Shown: positions 1 to 7,879, numbered from the stretch's first letter. The stretch is DNA of 28,036 bases from JAAYFT01 sp036562765 (GCA_036562765.1 DATCJO010000132.1:1-28036), one strand, 5' to 3'. The notes: generated by a model from the letters alone, not told the origin. Translations and numbers: made by a program.

Positions 1-204
1 TGGAGAAAGATTAAACTTCGAAGATATCATTTCATATTTTGCCTAAGGCCTCAATAATATTGCTTTACGATTCATTATAGAATAATAAAAGCATAACCTT
101 TAAAGGAGAACATAACATGAGAACTATGTTAGTTCTGATTGGTGAAAAAAATATTTATTAGAAGAACAAAGCAAGAATGATCAATGATATATTTGATATA
201 AAAA

Positions 205-240
205 AACGGAAATCAGTAGATAATTTGCATTCCGTTCTTT
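205..240 (+). terminator. Possible weak terminator hairpin
   Basis: AACGGAA at 205-211 pairs with TTCCGTT at 230-236 across an 18-base loop, followed by CTTTTT. The stem is only 7 bp and the loop large, so this is a weak candidate that would end transcription entering from the left. Confidence 0.3.
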
Positions 241-266
241 TTAAAACTCTATGGGAGATTAAAAAT

Positions 267-305
267 TATACCTGCCAAATAAAAAAATGTGTTTTGGTGG
301 GTATA
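267..305. repeat. 13-bp inverted repeat (hairpin) beside the IS left end
   Basis: Bases 267-279 pair completely with 293-305 (eleven Watson-Crick pairs and two adjacent G-T wobbles) around a 13-base A-rich loop. There is no T tract on either side, so it is not a standard terminator. It could be a leader RNA structure or a protein-binding dyad that lay upstream of guaB before the IS inserted. Function unknown. Confidence 0.45.
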
Positions 306-324
306 CCTATGTGCTTAAATATTT

Positions 325-350
325 GGTTCTTTGTCAACTGGTGTTGGTGA
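325..350 (+). repeat. ISL3 terminal inverted repeat, left
   Basis: Matches the reverse complement of 1804-1829 at 18 of 26 positions, with a perfect 12-base inner block TGGTGTTGGTGA. The start GGTTCTTTGTCAAC is typical of ISL3-family ends. Confidence 0.85.
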
Positions 351-404
351 AGAAAATATTAATTAGTTTTACAACTGAATAAACTTAAGTAAAATACAAT
401 CTAG

Positions 405-436
405 GGCTTAGGATCATTATTTATGACTCCTAAGCC
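405..436. repeat. Inverted repeat over the transposase stop codon
   Basis: GGCTTAGG at 405-412 pairs with CCTAAGCC at 429-436 around a 16-base loop. It overlaps the TAG stop of the leftward transposase gene (430-432). There is no clear T run after it in the leftward direction, so termination or protection against read-through into the element is possible but unproven. Confidence 0.4.
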
Positions 437-1701
437 TTTAATGTTGCTAAGTTTTGTGTAATGAGTATCCTATTTCTAAAATGATAAAAGCTTCTATAAC
501 CAAATGCTATTCGCTTAATAACTTTAATTTTGTTGTTTATGCCTTCTAAGATACCATTTGTATAGTCATATATAAATGAATTTTCTATGTAACCTATGTA
601 CTTCTGTAGGGTCTTAACTGATGTCTTCATATAGTCGGAAATTAGGTTATTTACATTAGATAAAGTTCTATTTAATAATGAGAAATCCTTGTGTTTAATA
701 CAATATCTAATATCGTGATATAACTCATAAGTTGCTTTAAGCTCTGGATCTAGGTCAATTAAATAGTTAATGATATCTATTTCTCTCATTGGCTTCTTAA
801 AGGATCTATGATAATTGTACGTAGTATAGTTAATTGATGATGTATCTTTTAAGAGAAGCTTCCAATACTTTTTAAATTTATTGTAGTTCTTCTTATCCTT
901 GTTCATAATTTTTATTCTTGTTTTATTTAAAGCTCTGCTAAATAATTGAATTATATGAAACTTATCAATAATAATTTTAGCTTTTGGGAATATAGACTTA
1001 ATTAATGAGATATAGGGACTGTACATATCAATAACTACAGTTCTTACAGCATTTCTAGCTGCCTTAGAGTACTTCATAAAATAATTATTAAGTACATGTA
1101 ATCTTCTATCTTCAACGATATCAACAATTTGACCAGTGTCTGCATCACAAAATATGAAGGACATTGCCCCATCAGCTGATTTAACTGATTTAAATTCATC
1201 AAAGCATAAATGTTTAGGTAGATAGTTAAACTTAGGTTTATAGTGCTGATAGAAGCTATCAATCACCCTATTTACAGTTGAGTGAGAAACATTATGATTC
1301 TTGGCAATATCCTTTTCAGATAGTTTATCCTTAGCGCTAAGAGCTATAGAAACTTTAGTATTATTAGAGATATAGCAATTTTTATTAACAATATTGGTCT
1401 TAAGGGTAAAGGTAGAATTACAATGTTTACAGTAATAACGTTGTTTCTTTAATTTTAAATAAGCATTAAAACCAGATACCTTAGGAATCTTGATAGTAGA
1501 TGTTTTAAAGCCATGTTTAATAATATTATTATCCATAACATGTCCACAATTATAGCAAGCATCAGGGGTATAGCTTAAGATACCGTGAAACATCTTCGAT
1601 TCAACATGATCAATGGTTTCTTCAGAATAAAAGTTATCATCAAATTTTATATTTTCATCTTTTAAATTTAATAAATTTATTATACAATCATTAAGAGACA
1701 A
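430..1701 (-). CDS. ISL3 family transposase
   Basis: DDE-type transposase of 423 residues that catalyses movement of the surrounding ISL3 element. An N-terminal zinc-ribbon shows paired CxxC motifs (CYNCGH near residue 49 and YYCKHC near residue 90), followed by a helix-turn-helix (around NHNVSHSTVNRVI, residues 134-146). The catalytic domain shows the HLCFDEFKSVK block with the first Asp, VVIDMYSPY with the second Asp, DKFHII, and a C-terminal NGILEGINNKIKVIKR block carrying the Glu, the usual ISL3 order. Length is normal for the family and there are no frameshifts, so it may be active. The start is TTG, supported by an AAAGGAGT site 9 bases upstream (1711-1718, minus strand). It is the only gene in the element and points away from guaB. 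Confidence 0.93.
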   Translation of the reverse strand: MSLNDCIINLLNLKDENIKFDDNFYSEETIDHVESKMFHGILSYTPDACYNCGHVMDNNIIKHGFKTSTIKIPKVSGFNAYLKLKKQRYYCKHCNSTFTLKTNIVNKNCYISNNTKVSIALSAKDKLSEKDIAKNHNVSHSTVNRVIDSFYQHYKPKFNYLPKHLCFDEFKSVKSADGAMSFIFCDADTGQIVDIVEDRRLHVLNNYFMKYSKAARNAVRTVVIDMYSPYISLIKSIFPKAKIIIDKFHIIQLFSRALNKTRIKIMNKDKKNYNKFKKYWKLLLKDTSSINYTTYNYHRSFKKPMREIDIINYLIDLDPELKATYELYHDIRYCIKHKDFSLLNRTLSNVNNLISDYMKTSVKTLQKYIGYIENSFIYDYTNGILEGINNKIKVIKRIAFGYRSFYHFRNRILITQNLATLKA

Positions 1702-1803
1702 TTTGACAACACTCCTTTAAAATATGGTTTTGGTCGATTATATTTTACCAGAGTTTGTCAGTTGTCTCATCTTTTTTTGTAAATAAAATGGTGCTGGTTT
1801 TAA

Positions 1804-1829
1804 TCACCAACACCAAAAATTATAGAGCC
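1804..1829 (-). repeat. ISL3 terminal inverted repeat, right
   Basis: Partner of the left repeat. Read on the minus strand it begins GGCTCT and ends with the shared TGGTGTTGGTGA core. It fixes the right boundary of the element. Confidence 0.85.
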
Positions 1830-2004
1830 GAGATTTTTCGTATAATTCATATTAAACAAAATTGTTGAAAAAAGTTATTTTTAGTTGTTTTTTTTCACTT
1901 AATAGATTAGAATATAGTATTAAATATATTCAATATTAATATTTTTTATGGTGGTATGCTAATAAATAATAAATATTTCAGATTATAAAAGGGAGGGAGC
2001 TGCT

Positions 2005-3456
2005 TTGGAATTCGTAGGAGAAGGTTTAACCTTCGATGATGTGCTTTTACTTCCAGGAAAATCGGAAGTTTTACCTAAAGATACAGATGTTAGTACTTAT
2101 TTAACACGAAATATCAAATTAAATATACCTCTTTTAAGTGCTGGAATGGACACAGTAACAGAAGCAAGGATGGCAATTGCCATGGCTAGGGAAGGTGGTA
2201 TTGGGATAATTCACAAGAATATGTCCATTGAAAAGCAGGCTTTGGAGGTAGATAAAGTTAAGAGATCAGAACATGGCGTAATTACTGATCCATTTTTTTT
2301 ATCGCCTAATAATACAGTATCTGATGCTTTGGAATTAATGGAAAGGTATCATATATCAGGTGTTCCAATTACTGATGAAAATGGAAAGTTAGTAGGAATA
2401 ATAACTAACAGGGATATTAGGTTCGAAAGGGACATTACAAAGAAAATAGATGAAGTAATGACGAAGGAAAACCTAGTTACTGCTAAAATTGGCATATCAA
2501 TGGATGAAGCCCTAGAAATTATGAAAAAACACAAGATTGAGAAGCTTCCACTGGTAGATGATAACTATAAACTTGCTGGTTTAATTACTATAAAGGATAT
2601 AGAAAAATCCATTGAATATCCAAATTCTGCTAAGGATAGTGCAGGAAGGCTATTGGCAGGAGCTGCTGTAGGCGTAACATCGGATATGATGGATAGGGTA
2701 GATGCCCTTGTAAAGGCAAAAGTAGATGTTATAGTAATTGATACTGCCCATGGACATTCTAAGGGAGTTATAGAATCAGTTATAAAGATAAAGAGGAAAT
2801 ATCCAGACTTACAAGTAATAGCAGGAAATGTTGCCACTGCTGAAGCTACAGTGGATTTAATTAGGGCAGGTGCAGATGCTGTTAAGGTAGGTATTGGTCC
2901 AGGTTCTATCTGTACAACAAGGGTTGTAACGGGAGTTGGCGTACCTCAAATTACAGCCATAATTAATTGTGCAAAAGCTGCAAAAGTATATGGCGTTCCA
3001 ATAATCGCAGATGGCGGTATTAAGTATTCTGGAGATATAACCAAAGCCTTGGCTGCAGGTGCTAGCACTGTTATGATAGGATCCCTATTTGCTGGAACTG
3101 ATGAGAGCCCAGGAGAAGAGATATTATTTGAAGGAAGAAGATATAAGGAATATAGAGGCATGGGTTCTGCTGCAGCTATGGAGGCAGGCAGTAAAGATAG
3201 GTATTTCCAAGAAGATGTAAAGAAATTTGTACCTGAAGGAGTAGAAGGCAGGGTTCACTACAGAGGACCCCTTGGAGATGTGGTTTATCAATTAATTGGT
3301 GGATTGAGATCAGGTATGGGATATGTAGGTGCGAGAAATATTGAAGAATTGCAAGAAAAGGCGAGATTTATTAAGATAACAAATGCTTCGCTAATTGAAA
3401 GCCATCCACACGATATTTATATAACTAAGGAAGCTCCAAATTATACTAGAAGATAA
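2005..3456 (+). CDS. guaB: IMP dehydrogenase
   Basis: Cytoplasmic enzyme oxidising IMP to XMP with NAD+, the committed step to guanine nucleotides. At 483 residues it is full length for the bacterial form. The N-terminal LTFDDVLLLP motif opens the TIM barrel. A tandem CBS pair (about residues 93-205) interrupts the barrel. The catalytic loop GPGSICTTRVV carries Cys303, GGIKYSGD binds phosphate, and the flap holds the Arg399-Tyr400 dyad (KDRYFQE). The TTG start is chosen because GGGAGGGAG at 1991-1999 sits directly upstream and the protein begins like its homologues. It is followed by guaA on the same strand about 100 bp on, so the two GMP-synthesis steps are adjacent. The ISL3 element ends just upstream; no purine riboswitch is recognisable in the remaining leader. 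Confidence 0.97.
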   Translation: MEFVGEGLTFDDVLLLPGKSEVLPKDTDVSTYLTRNIKLNIPLLSAGMDTVTEARMAIAMAREGGIGIIHKNMSIEKQALEVDKVKRSEHGVITDPFFLSPNNTVSDALELMERYHISGVPITDENGKLVGIITNRDIRFERDITKKIDEVMTKENLVTAKIGISMDEALEIMKKHKIEKLPLVDDNYKLAGLITIKDIEKSIEYPNSAKDSAGRLLAGAAVGVTSDMMDRVDALVKAKVDVIVIDTAHGHSKGVIESVIKIKRKYPDLQVIAGNVATAEATVDLIRAGADAVKVGIGPGSICTTRVVTGVGVPQITAIINCAKAAKVYGVPIIADGGIKYSGDITKALAAGASTVMIGSLFAGTDESPGEEILFEGRRYKEYRGMGSAAAMEAGSKDRYFQEDVKKFVPEGVEGRVHYRGPLGDVVYQLIGGLRSGMGYVGARNIEELQEKARFIKITNASLIESHPHDIYITKEAPNYTRR

Positions 3457-3460
3457 CGAG

Positions 3461-3522
3461 TAGTAGTGAACAGTGAATAATTAATAGTAAACAGTGGATA
3501 GCTGATAGTGAATAGTTGGTAG
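3461..3522. repeat. Degenerate short tandem repeats between guaB and guaA
   Basis: The gap is made of imperfect copies of an AGTGAACAGTGAATA-like unit (for example AGTGAACAGTGAATAAT, AGTAAACAGTGGATAGC, AGTGAATAGTTGG). Such simple repeats occur in clostridial intergenic DNA. No coding potential is seen and the gap is much too short to hold a glutamine amidotransferase gene. Confidence 0.5.
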
Positions 3523-3562
3523 ATTATATAAAGAAATGTAAATTGAATTAGGGAGGAAGTTT

Positions 3563-4504
3563 ATGGAAGACTTTATCAGGAAAACTGTAGAAGAAATAAA
3601 GAATCTGGTTGGAAATGGTAAGGCTTTGTGTGCTTTGTCTGGTGGAGTAGATTCTTCTGTATCAGCAGTACTAGTGCATAAGGCTATAGGAGATAACTTA
3701 ACTTGTATATTTGTAGACCATGGGCTTTTGAGGAAAAACGAAAAGGAAGAAGTAATAAAGGTCTTTAGAGGTCAGTTCAAGATGAATTTAATAGTCGTAG
3801 ATGCTGAAGACAGGTTTTTAAACAGATTAAAAGGCGTAACTGATCCAGAACAAAAGAGGAAGATAATAGGAGAGGAATTTATCCGAGTATTTGAAGAAGA
3901 GCAAAGGAAATTAGAAGACATTGAATATCTTGTACAAGGGACAATTAAACCTGATATAATCGAATCTGGTGAGAAAGGAAAAGTTGCTGTAAAATCTCAT
4001 CACAACGTAGGTGGGCTTCCAGAAAATATGAACTTTAAGTTAATAGAGCCCTTAAGGGATTTGTATAAAGATCAAGTTAGGGAAGTAGGTAGGCTTCTTG
4101 GTATTAGTGAAAAGATAGTAAATAGGCAGCCATTCCCAGGACCTGGGCTTGGTGTAAGGTGTCTAGGGGAAGTAACAAAAGAAAAGCTAGATATACTTAG
4201 GGAAGCAGATTATATCTTCAGGGAAGAAATTGAAAAGACAGGATATGGAAATAGCTTGTGGCAATATTTTGCTGTACTGCCTAATATTCAATCAGTAGGC
4301 GTTGTTGATGGAAAGAGGACTTACTGTCATACTATAGTTTTAAGGGCAGTTAAGTCAACAAATGCAATGACTGCAGAATGGGCTAAACTTCCATTAGAGT
4401 TGTTGGAAAAAGTGTCTACTAGGATAACTAGTGAGGTACCACAAGTAAACAGGGTAGTTTATGATATAACAGATAAACCTCCAGCTACAATTGAGTGGGA
4501 ATAA
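3563..4504 (+). CDS. guaA: GMP synthase, ATP-pyrophosphatase subunit only (no glutaminase domain)
   Basis: Converts XMP to GMP by adenylating XMP and replacing AMP with ammonia. The 313 residues comprise the ATP-PPase domain, with PP-loop SGGVDSSV at residues 26-33, and the C-terminal dimerisation domain ending in the family-typical PPATIEWE. Ordinary bacterial GuaA proteins are about 510 residues with an N-terminal class I glutamine amidotransferase domain; that domain is absent. A good GGGAGG site at 3551-3556 before the ATG shows that this is the natural start and not a truncation. The arrangement matches the two-subunit GMP synthase known from archaea (GuaAb). The amidotransferase subunit must be encoded elsewhere, or free ammonia is used. 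The gene follows guaB on the same strand and has its own terminator. Confidence 0.93.
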   Translation: MEDFIRKTVEEIKNLVGNGKALCALSGGVDSSVSAVLVHKAIGDNLTCIFVDHGLLRKNEKEEVIKVFRGQFKMNLIVVDAEDRFLNRLKGVTDPEQKRKIIGEEFIRVFEEEQRKLEDIEYLVQGTIKPDIIESGEKGKVAVKSHHNVGGLPENMNFKLIEPLRDLYKDQVREVGRLLGISEKIVNRQPFPGPGLGVRCLGEVTKEKLDILREADYIFREEIEKTGYGNSLWQYFAVLPNIQSVGVVDGKRTYCHTIVLRAVKSTNAMTAEWAKLPLELLEKVSTRITSEVPQVNRVVYDITDKPPATIEWE

Positions 4505-4510
4505 TACAAT

Positions 4511-4548
4511 AAAACCTTATAATGACCCATATCATTATAAGGTTTTTA
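4511..4548 (+). terminator. Rho-independent terminator after guaA
   Basis: A 14-bp perfect stem (4511-4524 with 4533-4546) and an 8-base loop are followed by a run of T. It closes the guaB-guaA unit and separates it from the aldehyde dehydrogenase. Confidence 0.9.
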
Positions 4549-4599
4549 TTTATATAAGTAATTTTCAATATTTGAAGTGTTCTTAAAAAAGAAATATCG

Positions 4600-4605
4600 T
4601 ATAAT
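4600..4605 (+). promoter_or_regulatory. Possible -10 box for the aldehyde dehydrogenase gene
   Basis: A perfect TATAAT lies 79 bases before the proposed start and after the guaA terminator. No good -35 hexamer is found at 16-18 bases upstream, so the assignment is tentative. Confidence 0.4.
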
Positions 4606-4678
4606 ACAATTGAAACTAATTATTTTATTAAAAGGTAAATGATGGATACTAAATATGGCTGGTGGTGATATTTTGGAT

Positions 4679-6037
4679 ATGAATGTTTTTGAATCAAAAA
4701 AGGAATTTTTTAAAGAAGGGAATACCCTCTCCTATGAATTTAGGATTGAACAATTAAGGAAATTAATAAATGCTGTAGAAAAATACGAAAAAGATATTTT
4801 AAATGCCTTAAGATTAGATTTAAATAAAAACGAATATGAAGCATATACTTCTGAAGAAGGAATCGTTTATAAAGAGCTAAAAATGGTCATGAAAAACCTA
4901 AGAAATTGGATGAAAGTAAAGAAGGTAAAGACTCCTATCTTTTTACAGCCAGGGAAAAGCTATATTGTGCCTAGTCCAAAGGGGGTAGTTTTGATCATAA
5001 GCCCTTGGAACTATCCATTTAACTTAGCTATTGTTCCATTAATTGGAGCCATTGCTGCTGGTAACTGTGTAATACTTAAACCATCGTCTAAATCAAAAAA
5101 CACATCTGATGTAATTTCAAAGATAATAAAAGAAACCTTTGATGAAAACTACATTAGCTGTTTAGAAGGCGGTTCAAAGGAAGTAGACTTACTTCTCGAA
5201 AATTGCAGATTTGACCATATATTTTTTACAGGCAGCGCAAAGGTTGGAAGGGAAATCATGATGAAGGCAGCAAGAAATTTAACTCCTGTAACATTGGAAC
5301 TCGGAGGGAAGTCCCCTGCCATAGTATGGGAAGATGCAAATATTGACCATGCTGCCAAAACAATAACTTGGGCAAAGTTTTATAATGGAGGGCAGACCTG
5401 TATAGCTGTAGATTATTTGCTAATTCATGAAGATGTCAAGAATGAATTCATAGAAAAGATGAAAGAGTATATTAAGTTGTTCTATGGTGAATATGGAGAT
5501 GAAAATATATCAAGGATTATCGATGAAAACAGGTTTAATAGGCTTACTGAATTAATGAAAAAAGGTAACATATTAATAGGTGGGAAAGCGGACAGGGAAA
5601 GGCTATTTATTTTCCCAACTGTTATAGATGGCATTTCCATAGAAGATGAAATAATGAAAGAAGAAATATTTGGCCCTATCTTGCCAGTTATTACAGTTGA
5701 AACAGTTGAGAACATCATGGAAGTAGTTGAGAAAAACCCATATCCGTTAAGCCTATATGTCTTCACAGAAAATAAAGATTTAGAAAAACGTATTATTGAC
5801 AGCGTAAGATTTGGCGGTGGTTGTATAAATGATGCTATAAGCCATTTTGCCAATGAAAATCTACCCTTTGGCGGAGTCGGATTTAGTGGTATAGGGAGAT
5901 ACCATGGAAAATACAGCTTTGATGAATTTACCCATTATAAAAGCGTATTTGAAGTAAACAGCAAATTTAATCTGAATTTAAAATTTCCACCTTATGATGA
6001 TGAAAAGCTAAAGATGGCCAGAAGGTTTTTAAAATAA
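4679..6037 (+). CDS. NAD(P)-dependent aldehyde dehydrogenase, class 3-like
   Basis: Oxidises an aldehyde to a carboxylate with NAD(P)+. The protein resembles class 3 / fatty-aldehyde type dehydrogenases: PWNYPF near residue 110, LKPSS with the cofactor-binding Lys134, FTGSAKVG near residue 184, LELGGKSP with the general base Glu207, GGQTCIA with catalytic Cys241, then KEEIFGPILPV and the C-terminal PFGGVGFSGIGRYHG. All catalytic residues are present and the length (452) is normal. An upstream ATG at 4655 is in frame, but GGTGGTGA at 4661-4668 is best placed for ATG 4679 or TTG 4673, and MNVFESKKEFF fits family N-termini. No membrane tail is seen. It is monocistronic by its flanking terminator and the next promoter. 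The substrate is unknown; the aldehyde made by the following operon is one candidate. Confidence 0.88.
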   Translation: MNVFESKKEFFKEGNTLSYEFRIEQLRKLINAVEKYEKDILNALRLDLNKNEYEAYTSEEGIVYKELKMVMKNLRNWMKVKKVKTPIFLQPGKSYIVPSPKGVVLIISPWNYPFNLAIVPLIGAIAAGNCVILKPSSKSKNTSDVISKIIKETFDENYISCLEGGSKEVDLLLENCRFDHIFFTGSAKVGREIMMKAARNLTPVTLELGGKSPAIVWEDANIDHAAKTITWAKFYNGGQTCIAVDYLLIHEDVKNEFIEKMKEYIKLFYGEYGDENISRIIDENRFNRLTELMKKGNILIGGKADRERLFIFPTVIDGISIEDEIMKEEIFGPILPVITVETVENIMEVVEKNPYPLSLYVFTENKDLEKRIIDSVRFGGGCINDAISHFANENLPFGGVGFSGIGRYHGKYSFDEFTHYKSVFEVNSKFNLNLKFPPYDDEKLKMARRFLK

Positions 6038-6076
6038 AAGTAAGATTTTTTGTCTAAAAGTGTTATATTATTCCCC

Positions 6077-6103
6077 TTGAAATTTTAAATATTATGTTAT
6101 AAT
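6077..6103 (+). promoter_or_regulatory. Promoter of the aldolase-mtnA-phosphorylase operon
   Basis: TTGAAA at 6077-6082 and TATAAT at 6098-6103 are separated by 15 bases. The short spacer is compensated by an extended -10 (TGT directly before TATAAT). The leader to the start at 6189 is about 80 bases and contains a weak hairpin (ATGTAT 6127-6132 with ATACAT 6145-6150). No known riboswitch was recognised. Confidence 0.6.
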
Positions 6104-6188
6104 ATTAGTATATTTCTAAACAATTAATGTATTTGTCTTATATGATACATCATTTTTAGATTGTTCCAGAGATTTTGGAGGTGATTTA

Positions 6189-6839
6189 TTGATATTATTA
6201 AATGAGCGACAGGAAATAGTCGAATATGGCAAAAAATTAGTTACTTCTGGCCTTACTAAGGGAACTGGAGGTAACTTAAGTATTTTTAATAGAAAGGAAG
6301 GCTTAATGGCAATAAGCCCATCGGGAATAGATTATTTTAAGATAACTCCTAAAGATGTAGTTGTCTTAGATTTAGATGGCAATATTATTGACGGAGATAA
6401 GAAACCTTCATCGGAATTGGAAATGCACAGGATTTTCTATAAAAACCGTGACGACATTGATGCCATAATACATACTCACAGCACCTATGCTACTATTCTT
6501 TCATGCTTAAATGTTCCGCTTCCTCCAGTACATTATATGGTTGCTTTAGCAGGTTTAAATGTAAGATGTGCTAAATATGCTACTTTTGGCACTAAAGAGT
6601 TGGCAGAAAATGCATTTGAAGCTATGAAAGACAGATATGCAGTGCTGTTGGCAAACCATGGAATGTTGGCAGGTGCTAAGGATTTGGCAAATGCTTTTAA
6701 TATAATAGAAGAAATTGAATACTGTGCAGAACTTTACATAAAGTCAAAAGCTATTGGAGAACCTGTGATTTTGCCAGAAGATGAGATGAAGCTTATGATT
6801 GAAAAATTTAAAACTTATGGGCAGGTGAAAAAGGATTGA
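6189..6839 (+). CDS. Class II (zinc) aldolase, FucA-like; proposed 5-(methylthio)ribulose-1-phosphate aldolase
   Basis: The 216-residue protein matches the L-fuculose-phosphate aldolase family closely: TKGTGGNLS (phosphate binding) at residues 23-31, SSE with catalytic Glu76, zinc ligands His95 and His97 in IIHTHS, HYMVA, YATFGT, a third zinc ligand His157 in ANHG, and the C-terminal KFKTYG typical of FucA. Family members cleave ketose 1-phosphates to dihydroxyacetone phosphate plus an aldehyde. Because it directly precedes mtnA and a nucleoside phosphorylase, the likely substrate is 5-methylthioribulose- or 5-deoxyribulose-1-phosphate, as for Ald2/DrdA enzymes of the DHAP shunt. No fucose or rhamnose genes are nearby. 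The start is TTG, 7 bases after an excellent GGAGG (6177-6181). The stop overlaps the mtnA start. MtnB dehydratase is a less likely alternative given the FucA-like ends. Confidence 0.88.
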   Translation: MILLNERQEIVEYGKKLVTSGLTKGTGGNLSIFNRKEGLMAISPSGIDYFKITPKDVVVLDLDGNIIDGDKKPSSELEMHRIFYKNRDDIDAIIHTHSTYATILSCLNVPLPPVHYMVALAGLNVRCAKYATFGTKELAENAFEAMKDRYAVLLANHGMLAGAKDLANAFNIIEEIEYCAELYIKSKAIGEPVILPEDEMKLMIEKFKTYGQVKKD

Positions 6840-7879
6840 AAGAAATAAAGACCTTAGAGTTTAAAAATGATGTTTTATTTTTAATCGACCAAAGGAAGTT
6901 GCCAATTTCTTATGAAATATTTGAGTGCAGGAATTATAGAGATGTTGATTTTGCCATAAAAGATATGGTAGTAAGAGGGGCACCAGCCATTGGAGCCACA
7001 GCAGCTTATGGCGTTGTATTAGCTGCCAAGGAGTTTATAAATGAAGATAAAAATGTATTCTTATCAAAAATGGAAGAAGCTCTACAAATTTTAAATAATT
7101 CAAGGCCAACTGCAGTAAACTTGATGTGGGCCATTGCCAGGATGCGAAAGATTATAGAAGAAAATAAGGCTTTACCTGTTGCAGATATTTATAAGAAAAT
7201 AAAGGAAGAAGCAGATAGAATCTATGATGAGGATATCAAAACCAACAAAGCCATTGCGAAATTTGGCAATGAATTGATTAAAGATGGGACAACCATATTA
7301 ACTCACTGCAATACAGGAGCTTTGGCTACAGTTGGATATGGTACTGCCCTTGGAGTAGTAAGGGAAGCTTTTTATTCAGGCAAAAAAATCTTTGTATATG
7401 CAGATGAGACAAGGCCTAGACTGCAAGGAGGAAGGCTTACAGCATGGGAATTAGTACAGGAAGGCATACCAGCAAAGTTAATTGCTGATAGTGTTGCTGC
7501 TACTTTAATACGGGATGGTAAAATAGATATCATATTGGTAGGAGCTGACAGAATAGCTTCTAATGGTGATACTGCCAACAAAATTGGTACCTTTATGCTA
7601 TCTGTAGTGGCAAAGGTTTACAATGTTCCATTCTATGTAGTTGCACCTACTTCCACAATAGACTTTGATATTGAATCTGGAAAAGAAATTAAAATTGAAG
7701 AAAGGGACCCATCGGAAGTTACCCACATTGAAGGAATAAGAATTGCACCTGAAGGTATAGATGTCTATAACCCTGCCTTTGATGTAACTCCTTGGGAAAA
7801 TATTACTGGAATAATAACTGAAAAAGGGATTATCAGGCCACCTTATAAAGAAAATATAATGAAGCTAAAAGAAGATTAA
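6836..7879 (+). CDS. mtnA: S-methyl-5-thioribose-1-phosphate isomerase
   Basis: Isomerises 5-methylthioribose 1-phosphate (and 5-deoxyribose 1-phosphate in some bacteria) to the ribulose 1-phosphate. It is a full-length 347-residue member of the eIF2B-alpha/MtnA family: RGAPAIG at residues 48-54 for phosphate, THCNTGALAT with catalytic Cys158, YADETRPRLQGGRLTAWEL, and GADRIASNGDTANKIGT with catalytic Asp238. The TTG start overlaps the aldolase stop by 4 bases (TTGA) and has AGGTGA at 6823-6828, so translation is probably coupled. It supplies the aldolase in front with its substrate and takes the product of the phosphorylase behind. No methionine-salvage genes mtnW/X/D follow, which argues for the shunt rather than full recycling to methionine. 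Confidence 0.95.
   Translation: MKEIKTLEFKNDVLFLIDQRKLPISYEIFECRNYRDVDFAIKDMVVRGAPAIGATAAYGVVLAAKEFINEDKNVFLSKMEEALQILNNSRPTAVNLMWAIARMRKIIEENKALPVADIYKKIKEEADRIYDEDIKTNKAIAKFGNELIKDGTTILTHCNTGALATVGYGTALGVVREAFYSGKKIFVYADETRPRLQGGRLTAWELVQEGIPAKLIADSVAATLIRDGKIDIILVGADRIASNGDTANKIGTFMLSVVAKVYNVPFYVVAPTSTIDFDIESGKEIKIEERDPSEVTHIEGIRIAPEGIDVYNPAFDVTPWENITGIITEKGIIRPPYKENIMKLKED

Larger units (their letters stand above)
1..324. other. Intergenic stretch left of the IS element, no convincing gene
   Basis: No open frame of useful length with a plausible start is present. A short open frame enters from the left edge and stops at 44-46, so it could be the tail of a gene lying outside the window, but it is too short to identify. 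A 14-codon reading frame at 117-161 follows an AAAGGAGA ribosome-binding-like sequence and is probably chance or a decayed gene start. Two hairpins are listed separately. Confidence 0.5.
325..1829 (-). mobile_element. Complete ISL3-family insertion sequence (about 1.5 kb)
   Basis: The element is bounded by imperfect terminal inverted repeats of about 26 bp that begin GG(T/C)TCT and share a perfect inner core TGGTGTTGGTGA. It contains one leftward transposase gene. Length and end sequence are typical of ISL3 elements. The 8 bases outside each end (AAATATTT on the left, GAGATTTT on the right) do not match, so no target-site duplication is visible; it may have decayed or been lost by recombination. 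The right end lies 175 bp before the guaB start codon, so insertion has probably altered the guaB upstream region. Confidence 0.9.

Noticed and set aside
2..46. Short open frame entering from the left edge
   Set aside because: Only 14 codons are visible and no family is recognisable, so it is not called as a gene.
317..1837. 8-bp target-site duplication around the IS
   Set aside because: The flanking octamers AAATATTT and GAGATTTT agree at only four positions, which is what chance in AT-rich DNA would give.
1838..2004. Possible purine riboswitch upstream of guaB (CGTATAAT-like bases near 1839)
   Set aside because: Only a few bases match; the conserved loops and paired arms of the purine aptamer are absent. 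The T-rich stretch near 1886-1895 also lacks a real terminator stem.
3461..3522. CRISPR-like or functional direct repeats between guaB and guaA
   Set aside because: Units are short, imperfect and without spacers; they look like simple intergenic repeats.
6104..6188. SAM (S-box) or other sulfur riboswitch before the aldolase-mtnA operon
   Set aside because: The leader is only about 80 bases with weak AT hairpins; no S-box core motifs and no terminator are present.
6189..6839. Fucose or rhamnose catabolic aldolase
   Set aside because: Sequence alone would allow it, but no kinase, isomerase or sugar regulator is nearby, and the gene overlaps mtnA.
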